Positions 27,548-36,412 of a DNA stretch of 56,978 nucleotides are shown here, one piece after another (position 1 is the stretch's first letter; each line of letters begins with the position of its first letter). The notes beneath the pieces are model-generated. The model had not been told where the DNA came from and searched no databases. It saw nothing but the letters and a program-made list of their open reading frames with translations. A program made the translations under genes and the position numbers. This DNA is from CAZUTO01 sp964623085 (GTDB lineage Bacteria; Pseudomonadota; Gammaproteobacteria; Pseudomonadales; GM7GCV1), in NCBI GenBank assembly GCA_964623085.1, contig CAZUTO010000013.1, positions 1-56,978 of the forward strand. The letters are read 5' to 3'.

Positions 27548-28057
27548 TTAGTCTTTGGTCGATAGGCGCGCGCTTCGAATGAACTGCCAAACGCATATTG
27601 AGATGATGGCAATAAACGCCAGCAGCGTCCAGGCAGGAATGCTCAAGCCAAGGAGCTGCCAATGAATCTCAGCACAGCTGCCTTCACCAAAAAACATGGC
27701 GTTAAGTACGTCCTGCATGGGGAAGTATTCGTAGAGATATCCGAGCGTAGGACCGCAGGCGGGAACCTCATTTTCCGGTAAAGACTGTAACCAAACTTGG
27801 CGGCCCGATATGCTAGCACCACCGGCGGCGGCCAGCCCAATCAAAATGCTATATACCCTTTGCCCGATTCCCGAGGGATTGTGCACAGCGGCAAAGAGAG
27901 CAATAAAGCCCGTTGATATAGCAAAGATGCGTTGCGATACACACAGAGGGCAGGGTAGAAGCCCAAGGTGTTTTTGAAAGTAGAAATAGGCGATTAGCAT
28001 CATCGCTGCGGTCACACAGAAAATGCCAAAGTTGACTAAAGGGATTGAGATTTTCAT
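27548..28057 (-). CDS. dsbB: Disulfide bond formation protein B
   Basis: 169 aa, four transmembrane helices. It reoxidises DsbA with quinone. First periplasmic Cys pair C36/C39 (LLPCPLC), second pair in the loop at PACGP and GSCAEIHW. Last gene of the gshA-acpH-dsbB unit; the stop of acpH and the ATG of dsbB touch at 28057. Confidence 0.94.
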   Translation of the reverse strand: MKISIPLVNFGIFCVTAAMMLIAYFYFQKHLGLLPCPLCVSQRIFAISTGFIALFAAVHNPSGIGQRVYSILIGLAAAGGASISGRQVWLQSLPENEVPACGPTLGYLYEYFPMQDVLNAMFFGEGSCAEIHWQLLGLSIPAWTLLAFIAIISICVWQFIRSARLSTKD

Positions 28058-28650
28058 CAGACAGTTTCCGCTAAATTAATAGAGCGCCATTTTGTCACAG
28101 CGCTCTGAGTATCTTCGAGTATTTTTAGACAATCAGATTCAATTTTTTCGCCTAAAGTTGGCATAAGGTTATGAATGTCTCCCAATGGATTTGCATAACG
28201 CAATCGGGTTCCAATGCGCGCTATTGCGGCACTGACATAGTTTAGATCGCGATAGTTCAGCAGCCAGTCCCCGTCGTCCATCCGTCGCAGTACATTAGAA
28301 GCAGGTTCGATTAACGGGTGCTGTTTAACTAGCGCTAGACATTCGGCGCTGAACGTTGCCAGTGTGGTTTCATGAAAGCGATGCCAATATTTTGATAAAT
28401 AGTGATCACACATCATATCCGCAATGATTCCACTATAACGATAGTATTCGTCGGGCATATATTGCTTGATGTTCTTTTGCGCAGGGTGGCTGTCTGTGAT
28501 GCTGTCGATATGGCGGTGCAGTTGAATGCCGCGCTCGAGCGCGGGGTCAAAATCTCCGCGCAAGGGGCCTTTTACGAAGTCGCCAAGAAATCCCCCGACA
28601 ATAAGATGTTTATCAGGTGCCGAGAGATAGAAATGGGCCAGAAAGTTCAA
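28057..28650 (-). CDS. acpH: Acyl carrier protein phosphodiesterase
   Basis: 197 aa. It removes the phosphopantetheine arm from ACP; HD-like fold. The N-terminus NFLAHFYLSAPDKHLIVGGF and LHRHIDSITDSHP are characteristic. It starts at TTG 28650, overlapping the gshA stop by four bases, which favours coupled translation. Confidence 0.92.
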   Translation of the reverse strand: MNFLAHFYLSAPDKHLIVGGFLGDFVKGPLRGDFDPALERGIQLHRHIDSITDSHPAQKNIKQYMPDEYYRYSGIIADMMCDHYLSKYWHRFHETTLATFSAECLALVKQHPLIEPASNVLRRMDDGDWLLNYRDLNYVSAAIARIGTRLRYANPLGDIHNLMPTLGEKIESDCLKILEDTQSAVTKWRSINLAETV

Positions 28651-30251
28651 GGTTCCAATTTCGCATACTGTTCAAAATAAGATGCGAGAAATTCTTTGAA
28701 TGATGCGGAATCATCATGCTCAGCTTGAGCTTGAAGTTTGATAGAGCGAGCAGCTTGCTCCTCAAATTCGGATTGCACGGCTGCAGGCAGTGGGTTGGCG
28801 AGCAGCTCCTGATGAAACGTTTCTGATTGATCTATGGTCCAGTCTAGAAAGCTCTTCCCTGATGATCGAATATCAGAGATTAAACGAGCAGAAGGCGTAA
28901 GCATGGGGTCTTCAATCATGCGTATGCCTTCTTTGACGGTTTGTTGGTAGCGTTTGTCTTCAACTAAGCTATCCATTACTTCGGCGACGCGTTCCATTTT
29001 ACCGAATATATCGGATGCCCAGTCGTCAATCGGACGCACATCCTCGCCGCACTCGAGCGTTATTCCTTCAGCTCGGCCTTGGTTAACGACCGTTTTCTGG
29101 TTGCGCAATATGCGAGCGTATTCATCTTCATCTGTCTCTGGGCTGTCTTCAAAAAGGCATGTGAGCAGGAAAACTTCGAGGAAGTTCATTTGTGACTCAT
29201 CGATACCCAGCGGAGAGTAGGGGTTGATGTCGACACATCTAACCTCGACATACTCTACCCCCCTTTCTAACAGCGCTTTCAGCTGTGTCTCACCACTTCT
29301 TGCGGTTTGTTTTGGGCGCACCGTGCTGTAAAACTCATTTTCGATTTGCAGCACCGCTGTGCTTAGCTGGTGATATTCACCGGAGGAATCCTCGGTTCCT
29401 GCTTCCTCGTATTTTGCGTAGGGCTCCATTAGTGCAGACTTAAGACTGCCAATATAACTATGGAGGTGGTTGTAATTTACATAGAGCGCATCCTGCGCTG
29501 AGCTTTGGTATCCCAAGTCTCCCATTCGCAAACTAGTAGCCTGAGGCAGATAAAGGTGATCTTCGTCCCCAGGAAAAGGAACCAGGTTGTGTTGCCGGCC
29601 TTCAACAAAGCTTTTGCCGACGATAGGTGATGCGCCCATGCAATAGAGTAGGAGCCAGAACCAACGCCGGAAGTTTCTAATTAGTCCAAAGTAGCTTTGA
29701 GTCTTGTACTCTTGAAGGCTTAGCAGGCTTCGATCTTTAGACCGTAGCAGAGTCCAGGCTGCAGAGGGCACAGAAAAGTTAAAGTGGAGCCCTGAAATGG
29801 TTTGCATTTTGCGCCCGTATCTTAGGCCTAACCCGCGCCGGTAAATAGTTTTCATTTGCCCCACGTTTGAGGAGCCATATTGGGCTATGGGTATTTGTTC
29901 ATCGGAGCCAAGAATGCCAGGAATACTGTTTGCCCAGAAGCGCTCGCCTGCGGGCAAATTTTGAGCGGTAAATTGATGGACTGAACGCAGCTGATCGATG
30001 GTCGACGAAATGCGAGGTGAAGGATCCGTGATAAATTCAAGTAGGGCTTCGGAATAGTCTGTTGTTATCCAAGGGTGTGTTAATGCTGAACCTAGTGCAG
30101 CTGGGTGTGCTGTTTGAGAAATACTGCCGGATTGATCAGTACGCAGAGTTTCTCGCTCAATGCCGCGCAGGTTACAGCAGAGTAAATCACGGTGATCGGG
30201 TTCAGAAAACAATGCAATTCTCTGAGAAAATAGTTCGCTTTGGTTAGTCAA
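28647..30251 (-). CDS. gshA: Glutamate-cysteine ligase
   Basis: 534 aa, gammaproteobacterial (group 1) GshA. First and rate-limiting step of glutathione synthesis. Diagnostic segments: GIERETLRTDQSG near residue 30, LHFNFSVPSAAW, and EVRCVDINPYSPLGI. The start is TTG 30251 with no clear ribosome-binding site, which may mean modest expression. Divergent from sucA. Confidence 0.95.
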   Translation of the reverse strand: MTNQSELFSQRIALFSEPDHRDLLCCNLRGIERETLRTDQSGSISQTAHPAALGSALTHPWITTDYSEALLEFITDPSPRISSTIDQLRSVHQFTAQNLPAGERFWANSIPGILGSDEQIPIAQYGSSNVGQMKTIYRRGLGLRYGRKMQTISGLHFNFSVPSAAWTLLRSKDRSLLSLQEYKTQSYFGLIRNFRRWFWLLLYCMGASPIVGKSFVEGRQHNLVPFPGDEDHLYLPQATSLRMGDLGYQSSAQDALYVNYNHLHSYIGSLKSALMEPYAKYEEAGTEDSSGEYHQLSTAVLQIENEFYSTVRPKQTARSGETQLKALLERGVEYVEVRCVDINPYSPLGIDESQMNFLEVFLLTCLFEDSPETDEDEYARILRNQKTVVNQGRAEGITLECGEDVRPIDDWASDIFGKMERVAEVMDSLVEDKRYQQTVKEGIRMIEDPMLTPSARLISDIRSSGKSFLDWTIDQSETFHQELLANPLPAAVQSEFEEQAARSIKLQAQAEHDDSASFKEFLASYFEQYAKLEP

Positions 30252-30349
30252 TCTGAAAACCGCCGGTTGATGATCAGTGCGCCTATTTTAGTCTCATATT
30301 CCTGTTGCAATAGAAACAATTTCACTACCACATGGTAAGTTGAACAAAA

Positions 30350-30482
30350 CGCCCCGCAAACAATCAAAACTTGTAGTAATATTTAACTGTCGGGGCGAGC
30401 ACGGCGATTCTGGTCTAATGTGCCAGAACTAGTCGGCTTGATCCGAGTTTCGAGCCTCCGGAAAAGCGAAAGCATTAGCCGA
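30350..30482 (+). promoter_or_regulatory. Structured region in the gshA-sucA gap, possible sucA leader RNA
   Basis: Three inverted repeats follow one another: cgccccg/cggggcg (30350-30356 with 30391-30397), ttctgg/ccagaa (30408-30413 with 30423-30428) and tcggct/agccga (30433-30438 with 30477-30482), the last enclosing a gcgaaagc GNRA-type mini-hairpin. The block ends about 80 bases before the sucA ATG. RNA motifs upstream of sucA have been described in other Proteobacteria (sucA and sucA-II motifs); I cannot match this one to their consensus. The remainder of the 309-base gap holds no gene. Confidence 0.35.
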
Positions 30483-30560
30483 TGTTAGTGACGATATTTG
30501 TTTTTATAGAAAGTGGCAAAATTCATATAAATCTTTACCCATAGAGGCGATACACCAGTC

Positions 30561-33395
30561 ATGATGAAGGCATTGCATGGCACTTCATTTTTAGGTGGCG
30601 GGAATGCCGCGTATCTGGAAGCACAATATGAAGCCTGGTTAGAGGACCCTAATTCCGTTGCTGAGGAATGGCGGGTTTATTTTGATCAGTTGCCGATTGT
30701 TAACGGCGTGGGGCAGGATACCGCGCACTCCAAGATTCGCGAGCAGTTCTACCAAATTGCCAAGCAAAGCCGCAACGGCACAGCTGCGCCGGTAATCGAT
30801 TCCAGTCTTGAACATGAACGCAAACAAGTAAGGGTTCAGCAGTTGATCAATGCGTATCGAATGCGCGGGCACCAGTGGGCGAATGTTAATCCGTTAGAGA
30901 CAGATCAGTCGGAGCGAATTCAAGTTCGCGAGATGGAATTGCGTGAAAACGGCCTGCATCAGGCCGACCTTGATGTCACTTTCAATACTGGAAATTTTCA
31001 CGGCCCAGAACAAACAACATTAAGAGATATCGTCAGCCGGTTAGAGAAAACCTATTGTGGCTCAATTGGTATCGAATACATGCATGTGCTCAATACCACC
31101 CAAAAACTTTGGTTGCGTAACAAAATGGAGTCGGTAGAGGGTAAGCCGAGCTTTGATTTTGAAATAAGGAAGTGGTTGCTCGGACGGTTAACAGCAGCGG
31201 AAGGAATCGAAAAGTACCTGCATTCAAAATACGTTGGTCAGAAACGATTTTCGCTCGAAGGTGGAGAGAGTCTGATTCCAATGCTGTCAGAAGTCATAAG
31301 TCGAGCCGGAGCGGCCGGTATCAAAGAGGCCGTGATCGGGATGGCACACCGGGGCCGCCTAAATGTGCTCGTTAATATTCTCGGCAAAGAACCGGCTGAT
31401 CTTTTCTCGGAGTTTGAGGGGCTGCACATTGAGGACTCCTCCCAAGGTGATGTGAAGTATCACCAAGGTTTTTCCTCTGATGTAGAAACCGACGGCGGCA
31501 GGATGCACGTGTCCTTGGCATTTAACCCATCCCATCTGGAAATAGTGGGCCCGGTGGTGGAGGGTTCTGTGCGTTCGCGCCAGGATCGCAGAAAAAGTGA
31601 TGGTTCGCAGGTAATGCCTATTGTTGTGCATGGAGACGCCGCTTTTGCAGGGCAGGGTGTCGTCATGGAAACCTTTAATATGGCCTATGTTCGCGGTTAT
31701 ACCACCCGCGGAACGCTTCATATCGTCGTCAATAACCAAGTTGGTTTTACGACGAGTAATCCTGAAGATAGCCGCTCGACAACCTATTGCACGGATGTCG
31801 CCAAAATGATTGGGTGCCCGATTTTGCATGTCAACGGCGATGACCCCGAGGCTGTTTATTACGCTGCACAGATTGCACATGATTACCGCATGCAGTTTCA
31901 AAAAGACGTGGTTATTGATCTGATTTGTTATCGACGGCACGGACACAACGAAGCCGATGAGCCCTCTGCCACGCAGCCCATGATGTACCGGCAGATAAAG
32001 GCGCTAGAAACGACCCGTCAGCGTTATGCGGACAGTCTTATCCGTTCCGGAGTGCTTGCGGAAGATGCCCCTGATGCAATGGTTCGCGAGTTTCGTGATC
32101 ACATGGATAAAGGTGATTGCGTGGCGCCGGGCATTTATGGCTCAACTAATAAAGACGAAAAATTATACGTTGATTGGTCGCCATACTTGAATCGTACATG
32201 GCGTGATGAATACCCCACCAAAGAGTCGCTTGAGCATCTGCAAAAACTGGCAAACAAGCTAACGACGTTGCCAGATGGACTGGAGCTGCACCCGCGTGTT
32301 AAAAGAATCGTTGAAGATCGCCGAAAAATGACGGCCGGTGGTTTGCCAGTTGATTGGGGTTACGCAGAGAACCTCGCCTATGCAACCTTGCTAGCCAAGG
32401 GTCACGCAGTGCGAATCTCTGGGCAGGACGTCGGCCGCGGCACTTTTTTCCATCGTCATGCGGTATTGCATAATCAGCACAATGGCGAAACCTATATACC
32501 ACTGCAAAACCTGTCCGGCGATCAGCCACAAATGGAGCTGTTTGATTCGGTGCTATCCGAGGAAGCGGTGTTGGCGTTTGAGTATGGTTACGCCACTACA
32601 GATCCAACCAGATTGGTGATTTGGGAGGCGCAGTTTGGTGATTTTGCCAATGGTGCGCAGGTCGTTATTGATCAATTTATTACGGCCGGCGAGGCAAAAT
32701 GGGGGCGGTTGTGTGGTTTGGTCATGCTCTTACCTCATGGCTATGAGGGACAAGGACCTGAGCATTCTTCTGCTCGCCTTGAGAGATTTTTACAACTTTG
32801 CGCGCGCGACAATATGCAGGTCGTGATGCCAAGTACACCCGCCCAGTGTTACCACATGTTGCGTCGCCAGATGCTGAGGCCATTGCGTCAGCCGTTAGTG
32901 GTCATGTCCCCGAAGAGTCTGCTGCGACACAAGCTCGCCGTTAATACCTTGGAAGATTTGTCCGACGGTATCTTTCAACCGATCATCGATGAAATCGATG
33001 AGATCGATCCTAAAAAGGTCGAACGGTTAATTATCTGTAGCGGCAAGGTTTACTACGATCTGTTGGAAAAGCGTCGCGCTGAGGGTATAGACAACATTGC
33101 GATAGTGCGTTTAGAACAGCTATATCCGTTTCCATATGATGAAATGAATGCGGTAATGGATAAGTATAAGAAAGCATCTGAAGTTATTTGGTGTCAGGAA
33201 GAGCCGAGGAATCAAGGTGCTTGGTTTTCTAGCCGTCATCGTATCGAACGCTGCTTGTTAGAAGGTCGAACGGTGAGCTATGCAGGGCGCGATCCGTCAG
33301 CTTCTCCCGCAGTGGGTTATGCCAACGCGCATGCGAAGGAACAAGCGTTATTGGTCGATCAAGCATTGGGTTTGGCAGACCCCGATAAAACGTAA
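30561..33395 (+). CDS. sucA: 2-oxoglutarate dehydrogenase E1 component
   Basis: 944 aa, thiamine-diphosphate decarboxylase of the TCA complex. The N-terminal E2-binding region (LSGG-like GGGNAAYLEAQYEAWLED), the active-site segment IGMAHRGRLNVLVN, the TPP motif GDAAFAGQGVVMET and the C-terminal EPRNQGAW are all intact. Here sdhCDAB is not upstream and sucCD is not downstream. Co-directional with sucB after 47 bases. Confidence 0.97.
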   Translation: MMKALHGTSFLGGGNAAYLEAQYEAWLEDPNSVAEEWRVYFDQLPIVNGVGQDTAHSKIREQFYQIAKQSRNGTAAPVIDSSLEHERKQVRVQQLINAYRMRGHQWANVNPLETDQSERIQVREMELRENGLHQADLDVTFNTGNFHGPEQTTLRDIVSRLEKTYCGSIGIEYMHVLNTTQKLWLRNKMESVEGKPSFDFEIRKWLLGRLTAAEGIEKYLHSKYVGQKRFSLEGGESLIPMLSEVISRAGAAGIKEAVIGMAHRGRLNVLVNILGKEPADLFSEFEGLHIEDSSQGDVKYHQGFSSDVETDGGRMHVSLAFNPSHLEIVGPVVEGSVRSRQDRRKSDGSQVMPIVVHGDAAFAGQGVVMETFNMAYVRGYTTRGTLHIVVNNQVGFTTSNPEDSRSTTYCTDVAKMIGCPILHVNGDDPEAVYYAAQIAHDYRMQFQKDVVIDLICYRRHGHNEADEPSATQPMMYRQIKALETTRQRYADSLIRSGVLAEDAPDAMVREFRDHMDKGDCVAPGIYGSTNKDEKLYVDWSPYLNRTWRDEYPTKESLEHLQKLANKLTTLPDGLELHPRVKRIVEDRRKMTAGGLPVDWGYAENLAYATLLAKGHAVRISGQDVGRGTFFHRHAVLHNQHNGETYIPLQNLSGDQPQMELFDSVLSEEAVLAFEYGYATTDPTRLVIWEAQFGDFANGAQVVIDQFITAGEAKWGRLCGLVMLLPHGYEGQGPEHSSARLERFLQLCARDNMQVVMPSTPAQCYHMLRRQMLRPLRQPLVVMSPKSLLRHKLAVNTLEDLSDGIFQPIIDEIDEIDPKKVERLIICSGKVYYDLLEKRRAEGIDNIAIVRLEQLYPFPYDEMNAVMDKYKKASEVIWCQEEPRNQGAWFSSRHRIERCLLEGRTVSYAGRDPSASPAVGYANAHAKEQALLVDQALGLADPDKT

Positions 33396-33442
33396 AGTTT
33401 GCCCAACGATAATTTGGAATCCAGTCAGAGAGAAACCTTCCA

Positions 33443-34654
33443 ATGAGTATAGAGATAAAAGTACCCACCCTCCCCGAATCTGTTGCGGATGCAACGGTGG
33501 TGACCTGGCATAAGAAAGCGGGTGAGGCCGTTCAGCGCGATGAGGTGCTAGTGGAGATCGAGACGGACAAAGTGGTCCTCGAAGTCCCAGCCACCGCGGA
33601 TGGTGTGCTCGAATCTATTTCTGCACCGGAAGGAACAACAGTGACTGCGAATAACATACTGGGCTTGATCGCGGAAGGCGCAGTGGCGTCAGCGCCTTCT
33701 GAACCCGCGTCAGCATCGGCTGCGAACGAAGACAAGTCCAGCGAAGCAGAGCCACAGAGCAGCCCGGCAGTGCGAAAACTGGTCGCTGAACATGGTTTAG
33801 ATCTTCATGATATTAAGGGCAGTGGCAAAAACGGGCGTGTACTTAAAGAAGATGTTCTAGCGGTCATTGATGCCGCGCCGGCAAGCGCACCCGTTTCTAA
33901 GGCCTCGCCAGCAAAGGCTTCAGAAGCCGTTACGAGTTTGCTGGACGACTCCGAGCGCCCTCAAAAACGTGTGCCTATGACACGAATTCGCGCGCGAATT
34001 TCTGAGCGTCTTTTGGAGGCGACGCAAACGACGGCCATGCTCACTACGTTTAATGAAGTGGACATGAAACCGTTTATTGATTTCCGTACGAAATACAAAG
34101 AACGTTTTGAAAAGCTACATGGCCAGCGTCTGGGTTTTATGTCGATTTTTGTCAAAGCATCGACGGAAGCTTTGAAGCGATTCCCAGATATTAATGCCTC
34201 GTTGGATGGCAAAGATGTTGTCTATCACGGTTTCTGCGATGTAGGTGTCGCAGTGTCAACGGATGATGGCTTGGTCGTCCCCGTTCTTCGCGATGCGCAG
34301 GACATGTCTATTTCGCAGATCGAAGGCACTATTGTTGAATACGCGACTAGAGCACGAGATAAGAAACTGACGTTAGATGAAATGACAGGGGGCACCTTCA
34401 CTATTACTAATGGCGGTGTCTTTGGTTCAATGATGTCGACGCCCATTTTGAACCCCCCACAGAGCGCTATTCTGGGAATGCATGCAACTAAAGAGCGCCC
34501 CGTTGTGGTGGATGGTGAAATCGTTGTTCGACCAATGATGTATATCGCGCTGTCCTACGATCATCGTATCGTCGATGGCAAAAGCGCGGTGTCTTTTCTC
34601 TCCACCATCAAGGACTTAGTAGAAGATCCGATGCGTATCGTTTTTGGTGTATAA
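33443..34654 (+). CDS. sucB: Dihydrolipoamide succinyltransferase (E2)
   Basis: 403 aa. One lipoyl domain with lipoyl-lysine K43 (EIETDKVVLEVPA), an Ala/Ser/Pro linker, a peripheral subunit-binding domain (AVRKLVAEHGLDLHDIKGSG), and the catalytic domain ending in SYDHRIVDG. It transfers the succinyl group to CoA. Second gene of sucAB-lpd. Confidence 0.97.
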   Translation: MSIEIKVPTLPESVADATVVTWHKKAGEAVQRDEVLVEIETDKVVLEVPATADGVLESISAPEGTTVTANNILGLIAEGAVASAPSEPASASAANEDKSSEAEPQSSPAVRKLVAEHGLDLHDIKGSGKNGRVLKEDVLAVIDAAPASAPVSKASPAKASEAVTSLLDDSERPQKRVPMTRIRARISERLLEATQTTAMLTTFNEVDMKPFIDFRTKYKERFEKLHGQRLGFMSIFVKASTEALKRFPDINASLDGKDVVYHGFCDVGVAVSTDDGLVVPVLRDAQDMSISQIEGTIVEYATRARDKKLTLDEMTGGTFTITNGGVFGSMMSTPILNPPQSAILGMHATKERPVVVDGEIVVRPMMYIALSYDHRIVDGKSAVSFLSTIKDLVEDPMRIVFGV

Positions 34655-34682
34655 AAAAATAAAAACTTTGAGGTAAGAGTAA

Positions 34683-36125
34683 ATGGCGGACTATAACGTA
34701 ATCGTTGTTGGTGCTGGCCCTGCGGGCTATGTCGCTGCGATTCGCTGCGCACAGCTTGGATTGAAAACGGCGGTTGTCGATGAGTGGATTGGCAAAGACG
34801 GGAAGGCCGCACTTGGAGGCACCTGCTTGAACGTGGGCTGTATTCCTTCTAAAGCGTTGCTTGAAAGCTCCGAAATTTACGAGACCCTAGAAAAACAAGG
34901 CGCGCAACATGGTATTAAAGTCACTGGGTTGGAGCCGGATGTCCCGCAGATGGTCAAGCGCAAGGATCAGGTGGTTGCGGATCTAACCGGTGGTATCGCT
35001 CAGTTGTTTAAGGCGAATAGCATTGACTGGTTGAAGGGCCGTGGGCAGTTGCAGCTTGATCGTGTTGTATCTGTTACTGATACTAAGGGTAAAGTGAAAA
35101 GTTATTCGGCCGAACACGTCATTCTGGCGGCTGGGTCTGCGCCGGTTGAGCTCGGCGTTGCTCCTCTTACCGATGACCTAATAGTCGATTCTACCGGTGC
35201 CTTGGACTGGGAAGCAGTACCCAAATCTGTTTGTGTGATTGGTGCGGGCGTAATTGGGTTAGAGTTAGGTAGCGTTTGGCGTCGCCTTGGGTCCAAAGTC
35301 ACGATGCTAGAAGCATTGGATTCATTCCTTCCAGCGGCGGATAAGCAGATTGCTGCTGAGGGTTTACGGCAGTTTAAGAAACAGGGGTTAGATATTAAAT
35401 TGGGTGCGAGAATGACCTCCACCAAAATCAATAAGAAAAGCCTCAGTGTTAAATACACCGATAAGAGCGGTGAGCACACCTTGAACGTTGAGCGCATGAT
35501 TGTCGCCGTAGGGCGGCGACCCAACTCTGAAGGGTTAGTTGCAGCAGAAGTAGGGTTGCAAATCGACGAAGGTGGATTCGTCCACGTTGATGATCAGTGC
35601 GTGTCCAGTGCTCCCGGTGTTTACGCTATTGGCGATTTAGTCCGCGGTCCCATGTTGGCGCACAAAGGTTCAGAGGAAGGGGTGGCCGTGGCAGAAAGCA
35701 TTGCAGGGCAAACATTTGCTATGGACTACGATTGCATTCCCAATGTGGTTTACACGCACCCGGAGATTTCATGGGTCGGTAAGACCGAGGAAGATGCCAA
35801 GGCTGAAGCAATTGAATACAGCGTAGGGACCTTTCCTTTTGTGGCGAGTGGACGCGCAAAAGCTATGGACGATGCGGTCGGCTTAGTAAAAGTGATTACG
35901 GAGACCGAAACAGATCGCATAATTGGTGTGCATGTCATTGGTCCGCATAGTTCCGAGATTATTGGGCAGGGTGTTATGTCGATGGAATTCGACGCGACGA
36001 GCGAAGATATCGCGCGAATGGTATTTGCTCATCCAACACTTTCAGAAGCATTGCACGAGGCAGCGTTGGGTGCCGATGGTCGGGCTATTCACATCCCCAA
36101 TCGACGCAAAAAAGCTAAGCGCTAG
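34683..36125 (+). CDS. lpdA: Dihydrolipoamide dehydrogenase (E3)
   Basis: 480 aa. FAD site VVGAGPAGYVAAIRC, redox-active C48/C53 (GGTCLNVGCIPSK), NAD site VIGAGVIGLELGSV, and the C-terminal HPTLSEALHEAA with the catalytic His-Glu pair. It regenerates lipoamide and makes NADH. GAGGTAAGAG precedes the ATG. No clear terminator follows, so read-through into the kor genes is possible. Confidence 0.96.
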   Translation: MADYNVIVVGAGPAGYVAAIRCAQLGLKTAVVDEWIGKDGKAALGGTCLNVGCIPSKALLESSEIYETLEKQGAQHGIKVTGLEPDVPQMVKRKDQVVADLTGGIAQLFKANSIDWLKGRGQLQLDRVVSVTDTKGKVKSYSAEHVILAAGSAPVELGVAPLTDDLIVDSTGALDWEAVPKSVCVIGAGVIGLELGSVWRRLGSKVTMLEALDSFLPAADKQIAAEGLRQFKKQGLDIKLGARMTSTKINKKSLSVKYTDKSGEHTLNVERMIVAVGRRPNSEGLVAAEVGLQIDEGGFVHVDDQCVSSAPGVYAIGDLVRGPMLAHKGSEEGVAVAESIAGQTFAMDYDCIPNVVYTHPEISWVGKTEEDAKAEAIEYSVGTFPFVASGRAKAMDDAVGLVKVITETETDRIIGVHVIGPHSSEIIGQGVMSMEFDATSEDIARMVFAHPTLSEALHEAALGADGRAIHIPNRRKKAKR

Positions 36126-36412
36126 ATTTCGGCCTTTCTGCGCTCGATTGGGCTCGTAAAAGCTAGAAAAAATGCCAGTTTCGAACGAGAGCGCTAAAGC
36201 TCGCCAAGGTGCTTTATTGGTGATTTATTTAGTGCGAAAATGCCGGATTATTTAATATAGTCCGCAAATTTCTAAAAATATTTGGATCTCTACCTTAATT
36301 ATGCTCAGGTATAGGTTTTGTGCATACAAAACTTGATCTGCTGGTGGTAGTATGCGCGGCTAAATTCCTGTTTCAAATTGACATTACAACTATATTTATT
36401 AAGAGCGTCTGA

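Noticed and set aside
31359..31946. 195-codon open frame on the minus strand opposite sucA.
   Set aside because: It lies wholly inside the unambiguous sucA coding sequence and has no family resemblance or translation signals; a shadow of sucA codon bias.
36370..36412. TTGACA just upstream of korC, considered as a promoter -35.
   Set aside because: No -10 sequence at 16-18 bases, and the start codon is too close.
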